Origin: Paraspadella gotoi
Lineage: Eukaryota; Chaetognatha
Direction of reading: 5' to 3'
Assembly (NCBI GenBank): GCA_051294375.1
Contig: CM119267.1
Coordinates: forward strand, 6,658,367-6,722,366
DNA length: 64,000 bases
Below are positions 45,720 to 58,673 of the stretch, piece by piece (the first letter of the stretch is position 1; each line of letters opens with the position of its first letter). A model generated the notes under the pieces. It had not been told where the DNA came from, did not search any database, and worked only from the letters and a program-made list of their open reading frames with translations. The translations under genes and the position numbers were made by a program.

Positions 45720-47200
45720 TTTAGATGACCATCCAACTCCAGTTTCGAATCTGGAAGCATCAGTTTTATTTTCATTTGAGGAAATTGTACAATATGTTTT
45801 CCCGAAAATAATATCTCCCTGCATCAAGTGGCACCTGTTTTTGTTGGATTCTTTGCCACGAAATGTGACATATTATGCATCCGCTTAGCCTCTGGTCCTG
45901 CGATGTGTAGTATCTTTTTTTAAGTCAATATCTAACACTACGAATACTTTTTGAAGGATGTAATCCTTTTTTTATTATCTACATTAATTAATAAAATTCT
46001 TAATTTCAGAGACCAGAAAAAGAGAAGAGAGGAAAAAAGGAGAGAACAAGAAGGAAAAGAACAGAAAAAAGATTAAGACAGAAAGATAGAAAAAGAAACT
46101 AAAAGGTGAAAGAGTAAAGTAAAGCGGAAAATGAGGAGGAGGAGGAGGAGGAGGAGGAGGAGGAAGGAGGAAAACGAATGACGAGGTGAGAAGAGAGAAA
46201 AAAAAATATGATCGTCGTGAAAAATTGGTGTCGGATATCGTAATTCGATTGACGATTTGCAGACGACAAAGATTGAGCGAAAAACGACGAAAGGGAGAAA
46301 AAAAAAGAGAGAAAAAAAAAAAGAAAGAAAAAAGACATGACGAACTTTGGGCGTAAAAATATACGATCATAATCGAATCCAGATTCTTGTAAGGTTAAAA
46401 ATGTAGTTGTAAAAGTAATACTATACAAGTATCTAACAATAAAATCACTCTCGCCATTCCAAAATATCAACTGGTAAATTAGCCTGTTATTTAACTTAGT
46501 TCTTGAATAAATGAAACTAACATTTTATAGATGTATGATATAATCTAACATAGTAGATTTTTATAGAATTAATCGTATAGCTTAAAAAGATATTTTTACT
46601 ATATCTAAGAACCTGGGAGAAGCTTAAAGAACTGGTCGTAATGCTGGTTTAAAGTAAAACCTAACAATTAATTAAATAGAAATTAAATTAAATTAATTAA
46701 AGCACGTCCAAAATTAGAAAGATCGTCAATGGAAGAGCGCCATCTCTGTCCTTCCTCTCGATTCAATTTTTTTTTGGGGGAAAAATCAAATTTTTGTTTA
46801 TTTTTATTTTTTTTATTTTTATTTTTGTGGTAAAAATTGATGAAAAATAAAAACAAAAACTTTGGAATTCCTTCGGGGATTCCTTCGGGGATTCCAAACA
46901 ATACGACGCCACTAAAAACGTTTCCCCCGGGGCAGATAAAAAAAGCGGAAAGAGAGAGAGAGAGTGGGTAGAAAAGAGCGAGAGCGAGAGCAAGAGAGAG
47001 AGAGATAAAGAGAGCGAGAGATAGAGATATATTGGGAGATCGCTTTCTTTTTCTTTTGAATTCTTTTTACTTCTGATCTCGATCTCGCATCCCAGGCAAA
47101 GAATCCATTTTAAGTTCAGGACATAAACGTAGAGAATGAAAAAGTTTAGGGGCGAAAGTGAAGTCAGGTCGAGAGTGGCGGGAAAAATGGCAAAGGCATG
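45720..47200. other. No gene seen; GGA repeat and AT-rich DNA
   Basis: A GGA array at 46133-46173, purine-rich sequence at 46010-46330 and GA tracts at 46945-47030. A duplicated CTTCGGGGATTC word occurs near 46872-46892. Confidence 0.55.
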
Positions 47201-47210
47201 ATTTAGACAA

Positions 47211-47489
47211 ATGGGGGCCAAAAAAAAGAGCATAGTCAAAGGAAAACTTAACGGAGCGCATGGCATGAAGAAGGAAAAAGGAGGAAAGCTGAAAAAACAT
47301 GGAAGCCATGATGGAGAGAGGAGATTCAGAGTGATGCAGGAGAGATGGCTGGAGAAAGATGATGGAGAAAGGAGATTCAGGGTGATGCAGGAAAGATGGC
47401 TGGAAAAAGACGATGGAGAAAGGAGATTTAGAGTGATGCGGGAGAGATTGCTGGAGAAAGATGATGGGAAAATGTGCTGGAGTTTGTAA
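47211..47489 (+). CDS. Small ORF with three 17-residue repeats, possible
   Basis: An ATG-started frame of 92 residues, basic and charged (Lys/Arg/Glu), with three copies of GERRFRVMQERWLEKDD. Units 1 and 2 differ at five bases, all third codon positions and all synonymous; unit 3 adds two amino-acid changes. The pattern looks like protein selection. However, the complementary strand is open in a phase that also leaves the changes synonymous (a Ser/Leu/Phe-rich frame, 46763-47530), so strand and reality are uncertain. No homologue is recognised. Confidence 0.2.
   Translation: MGAKKKSIVKGKLNGAHGMKKEKGGKLKKHGSHDGERRFRVMQERWLEKDDGERRFRVMQERWLEKDDGERRFRVMRERLLEKDDGKMCWSL
47309..47465 (+). repeat. 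51-bp minisatellite, 3 copies
   Basis: Three head-to-tail units beginning GATGGAGAGAGGAGATTCAG. The mirrored copy near 54690-54810 is disrupted by indels. Confidence 0.9.
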
Positions 47490-47499
47490 TTGAAACGTT

Positions 47500-48616
47500 G
47501 ATTGATATTTGTTGAGAAAGAAAAAAGCAAAGTACATTTTAAAAAATTAAAGAATAAACTTTAAAAAAAAAGAGAGCCACAAAAGTAAACATGAAAATCC
47601 ACAACCCACAACACTATAAATATTCGATTAACTCGGTCGATTTCTCCATCTTTCACTATCCCTCTTTTCTCCCTCCCTCTTTCTCTCTCTCTCTCGCTCA
47701 CAATCAAAAATTCAGCTTCAGTTGGAAAACATTTTCGACCTGGTGCCGTCGTCGTCGTCATTGTCGTCGTCGTCTCGATCGTCCTCGGACTCGTCGCTCG
47801 TTTCGTCGTAGAACTCGTCGTTCTTTTAGTCATCGTTGTCGTCGTCGTCTTCGTCGTCGCCCTCGTTCCGCTCGCGTAACGCCTTCTGGCGTCGTCGTCG
47901 TCGATGTCGTCGTGGCCGCAAAAACTCTGGCATTTTCCTTCTCGGTTCGGGACGCCGTTGTTTTCTCTAGCGACGTCGTCGTCGTCGTCGTCGTCGACGT
48001 TTTGGTTAAAAATAATTTCAGATTTTCGGGAAAAAAATCCTAAACAAAAATTCGTCTTAATTATTTCGCGATGAAACAATTTTTCTTCCGTGGTTTCTCG
48101 TTTTCGTTCGTTCGTTCGTTCGTTCGTTCGTTCGTTCGTTCGTTTCTTTGTTCGTTCGTCCTTCGGGATTCAATTTGTCCGTCCGTTTGGTTATTCTTTT
48201 GTATCAACCATTATTCATTGTTTGTTCTCTCGTATTAAAAAGTAAAAACCTCCAATTTTTTTAGTTGAAGTTTTGGTGACAACAACGATAACAACAACAA
48301 CAACAACCTTAACGACTCTTGAACTTACCTAAGGTCAGAAAGTTAACCGACCTACTTACACTCTTTGATTCGTTTTGATTCGTATTTTTATTTATACTAT
48401 TGTCTTCTCTCTATTTGTTATCGTCGTTTTCATCTCTCTGAAAATGATTTTGACCATTACATGTTGTAAATATTTTCGTGAAACGTCTTCTTATTTTTTT
48501 TTATTCAAATTCCTGTAAAAGTCATTTACAAAAATGTTTTGATTTTTATTTATTCTTACTTTCATCTTCGATTTGGGTCTGTCTTTCTTTCTAAATTTTG
48601 TGTCTCTTCTTTCCAC

Positions 48617-48655
<39 letters not shown>

Positions 48656-49079
48656 TTCTTTCTTTCTTTTCTTTCTTTCTTTCTTTTCTTTCTTTCTATC
48701 TCTCTTTCTTTGCTCATATATTTCTCATCTAACCTTCTTGAACTTCCACTGACTCTTCCGAATTCAGTCAACCTTTAAAGAAGCCTCTTCGATATAATAT
48801 TGTCTTTTTCATATCTTTTTTCTTCCTTTTATTTTTTTTTCCTCATTTATATATTTATTTTCATCTCGTTTTCTTAGAGAGAAATATGGACTGGCGAGCA
48901 CCCGCGCCCGTCACGCTATAGCAATTTTTCTGCCCCCCCCTCTTCTCCCCCTCTTGTTCCCAAAAATATGATTTTCCAGGAAGAGAGAAAAAAGAGATTT
49001 TTTCGTTCCAAATGAAATCTACTTTTTTTTTTTCTTTCCGCTTTATTTTCTATGAGATTCGGTTATGTTCGTTATGCTT

Positions 49080-49080
<1 letters not shown>
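47500..49080. other. Microsatellite-rich, no gene seen
   Basis: CGT-rich 47747-48000, a (CGTT)n array 48103-48160, a (TTTC)n array 48621-48705, and AT-rich DNA between them. Confidence 0.6.
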
Positions 49081-49083
<3 letters not shown>

Positions 49084-49134
<51 letters not shown>

Positions 49135-49259
49135 CTCTCTTTTTATTTTTTTCCTTCTTTCCTTTCCCACAAATAGACTTATGTTTATTTCCTTGAACAT
49201 TTTCTGCTCAGGAGACCGTATTTACTCGATAACCTCATTCGCCAATTTTCTCCAAATTT

Positions 49260-49322
<63 letters not shown>
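49084..49322. repeat. (CT)n microsatellites
   Basis: CT tracts at 49084-49138 and 49261-49322. Confidence 0.9.
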
Positions 49323-49323
<1 letters not shown>

Positions 49324-49329
49324 ACGCAC

Positions 49330-49860
49330 ACACACTTTTCTCTCTCACGTTTTCTCTCTTTCACAGAAGACTCTCTTCGCTCTGATTCTTTAATGCTACG
49401 TATTATCTCTTCAGTATTCTTATACGTCTTCCTATTTATCTACTATTCGTAAGTATAACAATACGTATTTATCTTCATATATTGACACAACGCTACATGT
49501 TCCTGTATTTTTTCTGATAAGTGGAGTTATGCTTTTTTTGTTAAACTGGATGCTGTCATTTCTAACTAAAAAAAAACTCGATATTTTTTTCACTTTTTTC
49601 AACTCGGTTGTTACATTTCATCTTCTTGTGACATCTGCTAACGAGGCCTAGTATTCTACCAACTTAATTTTTCTTGGATTCAATTTTGTTTATAACTTTT
49701 CAATTTCACAAATGGAGTCAACTCTCTTTTATCCGTTTCATTTTCTTTTGTATCGTAATTTCTCTTTTTCTTTTTCTTCTCTTTTCTATTTCAATTTCCA
49801 AACTTTTTTCTCGATCCCACTTTACCTGAACTATTGTTTTTATCCCGTCGGTAAATTCCA
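49330..49860. other. No gene seen
   Basis: AT-rich and TTC-rich DNA. Confidence 0.5.
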
Positions 49861-49876
49861 TTAGTGCTCGACTCCG

Positions 49877-49879
<3 letters not shown>

Positions 49880-49945
<66 letters not shown>

Positions 49946-50102
49946 TTTCCAAGAGTCGAGCCCAGGACTTTTTTCAAACATTTTCTTTTTCACTCTCATC
50001 TCTATAACAGTTTCTGGCCCATTTATGGAGGTTTAAACCCTATTGTTATCGCGGTCCTTCGCTCCTTCACCCCTTCTGCTTCTTCTCTCTCTCACTCTTT
50101 CT

Positions 50103-50186
<84 letters not shown>

Positions 50187-50195
50187 TCACTCACA
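49880..50195. repeat. (CT)n microsatellites
   Basis: CT tracts at 49880-49942 and 50083-50195. Confidence 0.9.
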
Positions 50196-50267
50196 CTCGC
50201 TCACTCCCACGCCCCTTCATCCCGATCACCGCCTTGGTGATTCTCGTTTGCATAATTCATTCCGGTC

Positions 50268-50298
50268 GCCCGTCGTCGTCGTCGTCGTCGTCGTCTTC
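50268..50298. repeat. (CGT)n array
   Basis: A short, almost perfect CGT run, one of many in the window. Confidence 0.8.
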
Positions 50299-50299
50299 G

Positions 50300-50900
50300 G
50301 TTATCGTCGTCGTCGTTGTGAACGTCTTCGTCATTCACATCTCGACATCACTATGTCGTCGTTTTTATTTGTTGTCATCGGAGTATTAATAGTTGTTGTG
50401 ATCTTTGCTTTGCTCGATTATTGTTCGACCTCATTGCCAGCCATATTCGGCCATTTTATCCAAAAGCACCCCAATTCAACTGAACTTAAGAATTAAGTTA
50501 ATTTTTAGTTATAATGTTTAGGTAAGGGTTTAATTAACATCGTCGTCGTCTTCATTTTCGTCGTAGTCATCGTCGTGATCCTCATGGCGACGAAATTCCA
50601 AATTCCCATTTAAAAAAAAAAAACTTTGTAAAAAATACTATAAATTTACAACAAGAACGGTAATTTCAATGTTCTTTTCGCCTGTGTATTTATGACATGC
50701 ACTGCATCGAAATTCCGTCTTTTATACCTAAGAGTTTTAGGAATTCCTGAAGGCAGCGCTAGCAGTCCCTTAGAATTGAGGTTTTTTCTGTCTCAACAAA
50801 TGAGCATCCAGCTATAGGCAAATTATATCCATTTTTAATGTAAGTGGGACAGACCGACGGACATGACAGACTTACCTGTTGGACATAACCCCGCTCATCA
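50300..50900. other. No gene seen
   Basis: Mixed-composition DNA with a second CGTCGTC-rich spot near 50540-50580. No convincing coding frame was seen. Confidence 0.5.
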
Positions 50901-50914
50901 TACAAACCAACCGA

Positions 50915-50942
50915 CGGACCGACCGACAGACCGACCGACCGA
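50915..50942. repeat. (CCGA)n repeat
   Basis: Tandem CCGA/CAGACCGA units just before a long palindrome. Confidence 0.8.
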
Positions 50943-50957
50943 AAATGACTGAAAGAG

Positions 50958-50983
50958 TTGCTCCGCGAGTACTCGCGGCGCAA
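50958..50983. other. 26-bp near-perfect palindrome
   Basis: The core CCGCGAGTACTCGCGG is perfectly palindromic. Flanking TTGC/GCAA extends symmetry to 26 bp with one mismatch pair. It is GC-rich within AT-rich DNA. The mirrored arm preserves the core near 51210-51235. Confidence 0.8.
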
Positions 50984-51043
50984 CTACAAAATCCCGAGCT
51001 CAGTTTCCAAATAACGAGGTCTTAAGGGAAAAAAGAAAAAAAA

Positions 51044-51068
51044 NNNNNNNNNNNNNNNNNNNNNNNNN
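51044..51068. other. 25-N assembly gap at the centre of inverted repeat 2
   Basis: Exactly 25 Ns, followed by about 80 bases with no left-arm counterpart before the mirror begins. Confidence 0.97.
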
Positions 51069-51985
51069 TTTTAACACGACGACGACAACAACAACCGATG
51101 ACAACGACGGCAATGAATTTTTCACCAGCGGTTTAAAAACGCTTTAATTTTTTTTTCTTTTTTCCCTTAGACCTCGTTATTTGGAAACTGAGCTCGGGAT
51201 TTGTAGTTGCGCCGCGAGTACTCGCGGAGCAACTCTTCAGTCATTTTCGGTCGGTCGGTCTGTCGGTCGGTCCGTCGTTGGTTTGTATGATGAGCGGGGT
51301 ATGTCAAAACAGTAAAGTCTGTTCATGTCCGTCGGTCTGTCCCACTTACATTAAAAATGGATATAATTTGCCTATAGCTGGATGCTCATGTTGTTGAGAC
51401 AGAAAAAAACCTCAATTCTAAGGGACTGCTAGCGCTGCCTTAGGAATTCCTAAAACTCTTAGGTATAAAAGACGGAATTCGATGCAGTCATGTCATAAAT
51501 ACACAGGCGAAAAGAACATGAAATTACAGTTCTTGTTGTAAATTTATAGTATTTTTACAAAGTTTTTTTTAAATGGAATTTGGAATTCGTCGCCATGAGG
51601 ATCACGACGATGACTACGACGAAAATGAAGACGACGACGATGTTATTAAACCCTTACCTAAACATATAACTAAAATTAACTTAATTCTGAGTTCAGTTGA
51701 ATTGGGGTGCTTTTGGATAAAATGGCCGAATATGGCTGGCATGAGGACGAACAATAATGAGCAAAGCAAAGATCACAACAACTATTTATACTCCGATGAC
51801 AACAAATAAAAACGAAGACATAGTGATGTCGAGATGTGAATGACGAAGACGTCACAACGACGACGACGATAACCGAAGACGACGACGACGACGACGACGA
51901 CGGGCGACCGGAATGATTATGCAAACGAGAATCACCAAGGCGGTGATCGGGATGAAGGGGCGTGGGAGTGAGCGAGTGTGAGTGA

Positions 51986-52052
<67 letters not shown>

Positions 52053-52197
52053 GAGGTAGAGAGAGAAGACAGATGGGGAAGGAGCGGACCGCGATAACAA
52101 TAGGTTTAAAACCTCCATAAATGGGCCAGAAACTGTATAGAGATGAGAGTGAAAAAGAAAATGTGAAAAAAGTCCTGGGCTCGACTCTTGAAAAACG

Positions 52198-52228
<31 letters not shown>

Positions 52229-52807
52229 GAGAGAGAGAGGAGAGAGAGAGCTCGGCACTAATGGAATTTACCGACGGGATAAAAACAATAGTTCAAGGTA
52301 AAGTGGGATCGAGAAAAAGTTTGGAAATTAAATAGAAAAGAGAAGAAAAGAAAAAGAGAAATTACGATACAAAAGAAAATGAAAAGGGATAAAAGAGAGT
52401 TGACTCATTTGTGAAATTGAAAAAGTTATAAACAAAATTGAATCAAGAAAAATTAAGTGGTAGAATACTAGGCCTCGCTTAGCAGATGTCACACAGAAGA
52501 TGAAATGTAACAAACGAGTTGAAAAAGAGTGAAAAAAATATCGAGTTTTTTTTTTTAGTTAGAAATGACAGCAATCCAGTTTAACAAAAAAAGCATACTC
52601 CACTTATCAGAAAAAATACAGGAACATGTAGCGTTAGTGTTCCAATATATGAAGATAATACGTATGTTATACTACGAATAGTAGATAAATAGGAGACGTA
52701 TAAGATACTGAAGAGATAATACGTAGCATTATAAGAATCAGAGCGAAGAGAGTCTTCTGGTGAAAGAGAGAAAACGTGAGAGAGAAAAGTGTGTGTGCGT
52801 GAGAGAA

Positions 52808-52859
<52 letters not shown>

Positions 52860-53000
52860 GAGAAATTTGGAGAAAATTGGCGAATGAGGTTATCGAGTAA
52901 ATACGGTCTCCTGAGCAAAAATGTTCAAGGAAATAAACATAAGTCTATTTGTGGGAAAGGAAGAAGGAAAAAAATAAAAAGAGAGGAGAGAGAGAAGGAG

Positions 53001-53031
<31 letters not shown>

Positions 53032-56000
53032 GAAAAGAAGCATAACGAACATAACCGAATCTCATAGAAAATAAAGCGGAAAGAAAAAAAAAAAGTAGAT
53101 TTCATTTGAACGAAAAATCTCTTTTTTCTCTCTTCTGGAAAATCATATTTTTTGGGAACAAGAGGGGGAGAAGATGGGGGGCAGAAAAATGCTATAGCGT
53201 GACGGGCGCGGGTGCTCGCCAGTCCATATTTCTTCTAAGAAAACTAGATGAAAATAAAATATATAAATGAGGAAAAAAAATAAAGAAGAAAAAAGATATG
53301 AAAAAGACAATATTATATCGAGAGGCTTCTTTAAGGTGACTGAATTCCGGAAGAGTCAGTGGAAGTTCAAGAAGGTTAGATGAGAAATATATAGCAAAGA
53401 AAGAGAGATAGAAAGAAAGAAAGAAAGAAAGAAGAAAGAAGAAGAAAGAAAGAAAGAAAGAAGAAAGAAAGAAAGAAGGTGGAAAGAAGGACACAAAATT
53501 TAGAAAAGAAAGACATCCCATATCAAGATGAAAGTAAGAATAAATAAAAATCAAAACATTTTTGTAAATGACTTTTACAGGAATTTGAATAAAAAAAAAT
53601 AAGAAGACGTTTCACTGAAATATTTACAACATGTAATGGTCAAAATCATTTTCAGAGAGATTGAAAACGACGATAACATAGAGAGAAGACATAGTATAAA
53701 TAATAAATACGATCAAAACGAATCAAAGAGTGTAAGTAGGTCGGTTAACTTTCTGACCTTAGTAAGTTCAAGAGTCGTTAAGGTTGTTGTTGTTGTTGTT
53801 ATCGTTGTGTACAAAACTTCAACTAAAAAAATTGGAGGTTTTATTTTTAATACGAGGAACAAACAATGAATAATGGTTGATACAAAAGAATAACCAAACG
53901 GACGACAAGGATTGAATCCCGAAGGACGAACGAACAAAGAACGAACGAACGAACGAACGAACGAACGAACGAACGAAACGAAAACGAGAAACCACGGAGA
54001 AAAATTGTTTCCAGTCGGCGAAATAAATTTAAGACGAATTTTTGTTGCTGGATTTTTTTCCCGAAAATCTGTAAATTTATTTTTAACAAAAACGTCGAGC
54101 GACGACGCGACGACGACGTCGCTAGGAGAAAAACAACGGGGTCCCGAACCGAGAATGGAAATGCCAGAGTTTTTTGCGGCCACGACGAATCGACGACGAC
54201 CGACGCCAGAAGGCGTTACGCAGAGCGAACCGAGGGCGACCGACGAAGACGACGACGACACGATGACTAAAAGAACGACGAGTTCTTACGACGAATCGAG
54301 CGACGAGTCCGAGGAGCGATCGAGACGACGACGACAATGTACGACGACGACGGCCACCAGGTCGAAAATGTTTCCAACTGAAAGTCTGAATTTTTGATTG
54401 TGTAGCGAGGAGAGAGAGAGAAGAGGAGGGAGAAAAGAGGGATAGTGAAAGATGGAGAAATCACCGAGTTAATCGAAATTACTTTGGCTATAGTGTTGTG
54501 GGTTGTTGCCGATTTTCATGTTTACTTTGTGTCCTTTTTTTTAAATATTCTGTGTAATTTTTTTAAAATGTACTTTGCTTTGTCGTTCTCAACAAGAATA
54601 TCAATCACGTTTCAATTACAAACTCCAGCACATTTCTATCATCTTTCTCCCAGAATCTCTCCCGCATCACTCTAAATCTCGCTTTCTCCATCGTCGTTTT
54701 CCAAGCCACTTTCCTGCATCACCCTGGCAGGATCTCCTGGTTCTCCAATCATGGCGTTTGCTGCGGCAGCCATCTCTCCTGCATCACTCTGAATCTCCTC
54801 TCTCCATCATGGCTCCAGTTTTTTCAGCTTTCCATCTTTTTCCTTCTTCATAGCCATGGCTCCGTTGAATTTTCGCTGTTGACTTCTCTCGTTGTTTTTG
54901 GCCCCTCATTGCTAAATCATGCCTTTGCCATTTCCGCCACCTCTCGACCCTACTTCACTTTCGCCCCTAAACTTTTTCATTCTCTACGTTTATGTCCTGA
55001 ACTTAAAATTGGTTCTTTGCCTGGGATGCGAGATCGAGATCAGAAGTAAAAAGAATTTCAAAAGAAAGAAAGCGATCTCCCAATATATCTCTATCTCTCG
55101 CTCTCTTTATCTTCTCTCTCTCTTGCTCTCGCCTCGCTCTTTTTCTTACCCCAGCTCTCTCTGCTCTCGTTTCGCCTTTTTTATCTGCCCCGCGGGCGGA
55201 ATACGTTTTTAGTGGCGTCCGTATTGTTTGGAATCCCCGAAGGAATCCCGAAGGAATTCCAAAGTTTTTGTTTTTATTTTGTCATCAATTTTACCACAAA
55301 AATAAAAAATAAAAAAAATAAAAATAAACAAAAATTGATTTTCCCCAAAAAAAAATGAACGATGGGAAGACAGAGTATGGCGCTCTTCATTGACGATCTT
55401 TCTAATTTTGGACGTGCTTTAATTATTGGAATTTAATTTCTATTTAATTAATTGTTAGGTTTACTTTAAACCAGCAATTACGACCAGTTCTTTAAGCTCT
55501 CCCAGGTTCTTAGATATAGTAAAAATATCTTTTTAAGCTATACGATTAATTCTATAAAAATCTACTATTTAGATTATTATCATACATCTATAAAAATTGT
55601 TAGTTCATTTATTCCAAGAACTAAGTTAAAATAACCGACCCAGAAGCAATGCTTAATTTACCAGTTGATATTTTGGAATGGCGAGAGTGATTTTATTGTT
55701 AGATACTTGTATTAGTATTACTTTTACAACTACATTTTTAACCTTACAAGATCTGGATTCGATTATGATTCGTATATTTTACGCCCAAAGTTCGTCATGC
55801 CTTTTTTCTTTCTTTTTTTTTTCTCGTCTTTTTTCTCCCTTTCGTCGTTTTTCGCTCAATCTTTGTCCGTCTTTGCAAAATTCCGGTTTTTCCAAATCGA
55901 ATTACGATATCCGACACCAATTTTTTCAGACGGATCATATTTGTTTTTTCTCCTCTTCTCACCTTCGTCAGTTCGTTTTCCTTCCTTGTCCTTCCTCCTC

Positions 56001-56632
56001 CGTCCTCCTCCTCCTCTCCTCATTTTCGCTTTACTTACTTTTCACTTTTAGTTTCTTTTTCTATCTTTTCGTACTTATCTTTTTGCTTGTTCTTTTCCTT
56101 TCTTGTTCTCTCCTTTTTCCTCGCTTCTTTTTTCTGCGTCTCTGAAATTAAGAATTTTATGTAATTAATGTAGATAATAAAAAAAGGATTACATCCTTCA
56201 TAAAGTATTCGTAGTGTTAGATATTGACTTAAAAAAAGATACTACACATCGGCAGGACCAGAGGCTAGCGATGCATAATATGTCACAATTTCGTGGCAAG
56301 AATCCAACAAAACAGGTGCACTTGATGCAGGGGAGATATTATTTTTCGGGGAAAACATATGTACAATTTCCTCAAATGAAAAATAAAACTGATGCTTTCC
56401 CAGATTCTAAACTGGAGTTGGATGTCATTAAAAATCGATAATGGAAAAAATTGGAGAGCGAGAGAGAGAAGAGAAGAGAGAGAGAGAGAGAGAGAGAAGA
56501 GAGAGACGAAGAGAGCGAGAGAGAAGAGAGAGACGCAAAATGAGAAAGATCGGATACCAAATTAAAAATTGGAGCACGAGAATGAGCGGAGATAAATCGC
56601 AAAGACGGAGAAGATGATGAGTTAGAGTATGG

Positions 56633-56702
<70 letters not shown>

Positions 56703-56939
56703 GAGAGAGAGTTTTAATTATTTATTATGCTCAAAATGTGAAAATTTACACAGTAAACAATGCAATTTAATGAGCGGTTACATGATATGAATAAATATGT
56801 ATATAGGTATATACATTATACATATAATATGTATATATATGTGTATATGATGTACACCATTTAAGGATAAATGTAGAATAAGATTAGCAGAAAAAGTACA
56901 AAGTGGACTAACTATATACAATTTATACATGTTTACAAT

Positions 56940-57262
56940 TTCAGTGGTTTACACATAGATCCCGGTTCCGTTTTTTAACGATCCCACACTCTCTCTATCC
57001 GAATATGATATTGCTTTAGTTTCTAATGTTATTTAAGTAGTATATCAGTAAAAAAGTTTTTTATCAAGATTGCGCATTAAAGTTTAAAGTTATTCCATTT
57101 AGGAAATAAATTTAGTCTATGTTCTTCATCATCTTCCTTGTTGCATTTTTCAAGATTTGATTTATTGTAGAATTATAGTTCTTGCCACACTCAAGCATTC
57201 GCATATCTGACATTAATATGGAAGCTGTTTACTTGTTGTTACATTCTCAAGTGCGTTTCGCG
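56940..57262 (-). pseudogene. Mirrored noisy copy of the LINE fragment
   Basis: Reverse complement of 44870-45202 with frame-breaking indels. It probably does not represent a second locus. Confidence 0.55.
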
Positions 57263-58673
57263 AGATATGTATATTTGGCTTATTTGGTCGAAACTAGTTA
57301 AAACGTTTAGAAACTTTATTCACACTTTTCCTCCCACCTCCGCGCTAGAGTAGGTTCAAAGACAGCCAGGAAAAGGTTAAAATGGAAAATTAACTGAGAA
57401 AAGAAAGAGAGAAGAGACGAGTCGCGAAGAGAGTGGAGAGAGTCGGAGATGTGCAAAAAATGAATAAAAATTGATCCTGACAAATAGGAGAGAACGGAAC
57501 GTGACATACGGTTCGCCAGGAAACGAGCCAGACTAGGATAAAACAAACAGATGGACGAATTCTCGTTCACCTCGTGGGATTAAATGGGAGACGTCGACAG
57601 ACCGACGTGTTTGTACCGACTTTTATGCTGTATCGTTGTCTCATTTTTAAAGTAACCGGTTTACTTACTTTTTTTTTTAAACCAAGTTTTTATTTCATTA
57701 TAAATACCGGTTTATCCATTTTCGCCCCCTCGTTTGAGGGTGAGTTTTTAAGACATGATTCTGCAAGTCATGAAATTAGGATAAATTTAAAATTGGTTAT
57801 TACTTTCTGCCACAAAACTAAACTTGACAATACTATATTATAATTATTATTTGTCCGATGATGAAACAAATAATAAGCATTTCTCCTTTAAAATAAAACA
57901 CAACTAGGACGGCGATATCTAACACTCGTTGAATCCGTTTTGGTGCCAACTCTTCGAATTTTCAAAATAATTTTTTTTTTAAACCCAGATTTGGATCCCA
58001 TAAAAAAACTAAGAAACTTTTATACTAATGTTATATGATATTTTAACTGTTTGGATCCAAAATAATGACTCACAACGTTTTAACATATATAGTCTAATGA
58101 AAATAATACAAAAATTCAGAATGCTGCCCCTTTTTTCCCTTAATATGCTGAAGATAACAGAATTTTGACTAACATGTTATGCTTTTCACTCTCAATTTTC
58201 TTATGAGAATCTGAAATCTCTCTTATAAAGCATTATTTTTTAAGACATACCTATTTTAGCTATTTTATTATAAACTTATCTGTTTAAAATTTACTTGTGA
58301 TAAGAATATTACTAGTAATATTTATATTCAAATAATTTTTTGTTCTGAGTGCTCCACTTTTAACATATAAGTAATCTCAGCCATTAGCCAAAGTAATTTT
58401 TTTCACCGGTACCTGTTAACTCGTTAGTAAAAGGAATAGAGAGAGAGACGAGAGAGAGGAGAGATGAGAGGGAGGAGAGAAGAGAGAGAGAGAGAGAGAA
58501 GAGAGAGTGAGAGAGAGAAGAGAGCGGAGAGAGAGGAGCGAGAGAGAGATAGTCTTGAAACCGCCAATTCGGGGGGGAAAAAGAAGAAAGACAAAGGTGC
58601 CACGGCTCAGTTCATTTTCTTGTAACGGAAAAAAAAATTTACATTGATGGCAAACGTTGAAAAACTACGAATG

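Larger units (their letters stand above)
41798..51043 (+). repeat. Left (clean) arm of giant inverted repeat 2
   Basis: Its reverse complement recurs at about 51148-60362. It contains most of the intact kinase gene, the LINE fragment and the 51-bp minisatellite. The boundary at 41798 cuts through the kinase coding sequence. Confidence 0.9.
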
